Shown here one piece after another: positions 20,515 to 21,846 of a DNA stretch of 21,846 nucleotides (within the stretch, counting starts at the first letter, position 1; the number at the start of each line of letters is the position of its first letter). The notes beneath the pieces are model-generated. The model saw only the letters and a list, made by a program, of their open reading frames with translations. It ran no database searches and was not told the origin of the DNA. The position numbers and the translations under genes are program-made. The DNA is from a virus: positions 1 to 21,846 of IMG/VR virus record IMGVR_UViG_3300049629_001331. The stretch is one strand, 5' to 3'.

Positions 20515-20575
20515 ACCTACTGGCCAGATATTCAGTAGGTCTAGATCATGCTCACTGACCAGATATTCAGTGAGC
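20515..20575. repeat. Twin hairpins with identical loops and compensated stems
   Basis: ACCTACTG/CAGTAGGT (20515-20540) and GCTCACTG/CAGTGAGC (20550-20575), both perfect 8-bp stems around a 10-nt loop (G or A)CCAGATATT. Three stem pairs differ between the two, each with a matching change on the other arm. Confidence 0.8.
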
Positions 20576-20593
20576 ACTAGCATATATACATTA

Positions 20594-20885
20594 TACATCG
20601 AAATTATCGTCGTGGCAATAATGCCGATGTACTAATTAGCGAGGAAGGCCCGGGCTCTAGGAGGTAATTACCGTTACCTAGTACAACCCTCGATGGCCAT
20701 AAGTGGTGCTATCTGGGCGCCGGCCGCATCTCTGTGAAGGGGGGTGATTATTAAGGCTAATTTTGTGGATATGCTAGCAAGATGGGCCTAAATAGTCTAG
20801 CGGCCGCATCTCTATAATCCAATACATCCATTATACCACGCCCCTGCAGTGGTGTCAACCCCAATATTGAGTAGTCAACTAACAT
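20594..20885. other. Noncoding stretch with hairpin and short direct repeats
   Basis: TACATCG/CGATGTA (20594-20600/20625-20631) closes a hairpin. Then CTAGGAGGTAATTACCGTTA forms local pairing near 20657-20681, and CGGCCGCATCTCT occurs twice (20721-20733 and 20801-20813). No convincing ORF is seen. Confidence 0.45.
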
Positions 20886-21230
20886 ATGGCCCGCGCCGTG
20901 GGCGGTATGACGGTACGCGGTCGGTGTAGCTCAGCATTGAGGTCATACTGTCACGATGGTGTGCCCTACTACGGTATAAGGAACCGGGGTATAAGCGCAG
21001 CTACTGTCATATACCAATGCATATGGGGCCCGCGATGTTATAACACAGTGGGCCCTGCGGTAGAGGGGGGCCCGCTCTATAATCAGGCGGCCCCTTCCCT
21101 CCTCGTGGACTATCAATATAACAGCCCCCTTATAACCACTCCCATAAGAGCGAGGGGCAGAGCAGGTATAGAACAGGGACTATCCGCGGGCCCCAATGAG
21201 AATAATGCGCACAATAATGCCATACGATAG
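20886..21230 (+). CDS. Doubtful ORF, 114 residues
   Basis: An open frame from ATG 20886 without an SD. The product (MARAVGGMTVRGRCSSALRSYCHDG...) is rich in Gly, Arg, Tyr and Asn and shows no clear hydrophobic core, secondary-structure rhythm or known motif. High G+C in this stretch makes chance frames more likely. Listed because nothing else occupies the region; it may be noncoding. Confidence 0.25.
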   Translation: MARAVGGMTVRGRCSSALRSYCHDGVPYYGIRNRGISAATVIYQCIWGPRCYNTVGPAVEGGPLYNQAAPSLLVDYQYNSPLITTPIRARGRAGIEQGLSAGPNENNAHNNAIR

Positions 21231-21268
21231 TCTAGGCGGCCAAATGATAGTATATATATGCCAATATA

Positions 21269-21502
21269 ATGAAACAGCTGATGAATAATGAAAGCAATGC
21301 TATAGATTACGCTAAGGCGCGACTAGATGCACACGGCATACCCTGGGCGCCTATCAGCGATGAGTGTCTCCGCATCACAGTGGGAGAGCGCTCCTACTAC
21401 TACTACCTGCGCCGGGGGAGGTGGCGGGCCAGAGGGAGTAATAAGGAATATAATATACACTCTATTGACCACCTAATAAAATTCCTCTCCAGGATCCCTT
21501 AA
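21269..21502 (+). CDS. Small unknown protein, 77 residues
   Basis: No SD, but the product looks real: a helix (NAIDYAKARLDAHGIPW), then strands (ECLRITVGERSYYYYLRRGRWRARG) and a final helix (HSIDHLIKFLSRIP). The pattern suggests a compact alpha/beta domain with a basic face. No family recognised. Ends TAA, 9 nt before a G+C-rich hairpin. Confidence 0.55.
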   Translation: MKQLMNNESNAIDYAKARLDAHGIPWAPISDECLRITVGERSYYYYLRRGRWRARGSNKEYNIHSIDHLIKFLSRIP

Positions 21503-21511
21503 TTAACTAAC

Positions 21512-21535
21512 GGCCCCCTTATGGGAAGGGGCCCC
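21512..21535 (+). terminator. G+C-rich hairpin after the last small gene
   Basis: GGCCCCCTT pairs with AAGGGGCC with one bulged C (21512-21520/21526-21533). It resembles the left-half stems in reverse order but has no T-run and no CTTCTAGTGA motif. Confidence 0.45.
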
Positions 21536-21846
21536 TCTGATTAGCTGTTGTAAGCCTGTGGCGGGCCCTCCCCGATAACGCGGGGCGGCCCAATAAATTA
21601 TTGGTTACAGCGTCTAATAAACAGCTTCACCCGATTGGGGGAATCGCCAAGGGCGGTTTATATGTCATCCTGAGGAGAGGATAGGCCTAACTCCCGTAAG
21701 GGAGTCCCTCCCCCAGTCGGTCGCTGCTCCGTGGCTCTCATTACCTGCGTGCGCTGCCCCCTCCCGCCTGCAAGGGGTCATCCCCTCCGCCCCGTGTGGG
21801 GCCACATACCTATCGGTATGCCGTTTGACTTACCTGCCATCATCAC
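21536..21846. other. Hairpin-rich noncoding right edge
   Basis: No gene is seen. Short stems include CCCCG/CGGGG around 21571-21586 within GGGCC/GGCCC arms, CGATT/AATCG (21633-21647), ATCCT/AGGAT (21667-21682), ACTCCC/GGGAGT (21690-21705) and CATACC/GGTATG (21805-21820). The density suggests a structured RNA or a replication-related region, but I recognise no RNase P, tmRNA or rRNA signature. The window ends inside it. Confidence 0.45.

Noticed and set aside
20219-20631. Group I intron with the HNH gene as its endonuclease
   Set aside because: I could not find the paired core elements or an interrupted exon around it; the hairpins are tandem units rather than an intron fold.

Overview
The window looks like part of a mobile genetic element (phage or plasmid-like) of a cyanobacterium. 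It carries its own RNA polymerase-like gene and a cassette of cyanobacterial-type DNA. The cyanobacterial link rests on the FGE-sulfatase/C-type-lectin proteins with variable-region-like ends and on the ATCAGTT-type short tandem repeats around them. I see no capsid, terminase, integrase, replication initiator or reverse transcriptase, so whether it is phage or plasmid stays open.

Layout. (1) 1-11002: eleven genes, all on the + strand, in a punctuated array. Each gene is preceded by a G+C-rich hairpin with a T-run, joined to a near-invariant CTTCTAGTGA-like motif, usually followed by CCTAGGAGGA and ATG. There are twelve such units. The genes are a large PcfJ-like protein, four small paralogous membrane proteins with paired cysteines, several unknown proteins, and a 1681-residue protein. 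That protein has an Arg-rich N-terminus, a HELVHH zincin-like motif and, near its end, an RNA polymerase beta'-type double-psi beta-barrel signature (R1318, then PLLWHAVNEGDGDGDQ with D1355/D1357/D1359). A self-encoded polymerase beside a dozen copies of one intergenic motif suggests a private transcription system, with the motif as candidate promoter. (2) 11030-12174: a direct-repeat array of possible origin or partition type, one gene, and a perfect 34-bp palindrome. (3) 12200-15389: A+T-richer, host-like DNA with two FGE-like genes resembling targets of diversity-generating retroelements. Each is interrupted by a TAG where the TQxQ motif expects Gln. Three tandem paralogues of a 121-122 residue protein accompany them. 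(4) 15390-17458: a membrane-protein cluster of element-like composition, bracketed by 16-bp copies of the host-like leader TAGGAGTAAAACAATG. (5) 17459-18202: a chimeric gene (host-like front, element-like membrane tail) and a small overlapping gene. (6) 18259-19541: small unknown proteins. (7) 19532-20218, - strand: an HNH endonuclease. (8) 20261-20631: tandem stem-loops with conserved boxes but differing, compensated stems. (9) 20886-21846: two small ORFs and a hairpin-rich end, cut by the window edge.

The most notable points are the zincin/RNA-polymerase fusion with its repeated intergenic motif, the tandem covarying hairpins beside the HNH gene, and the captured variable-protein cassette.
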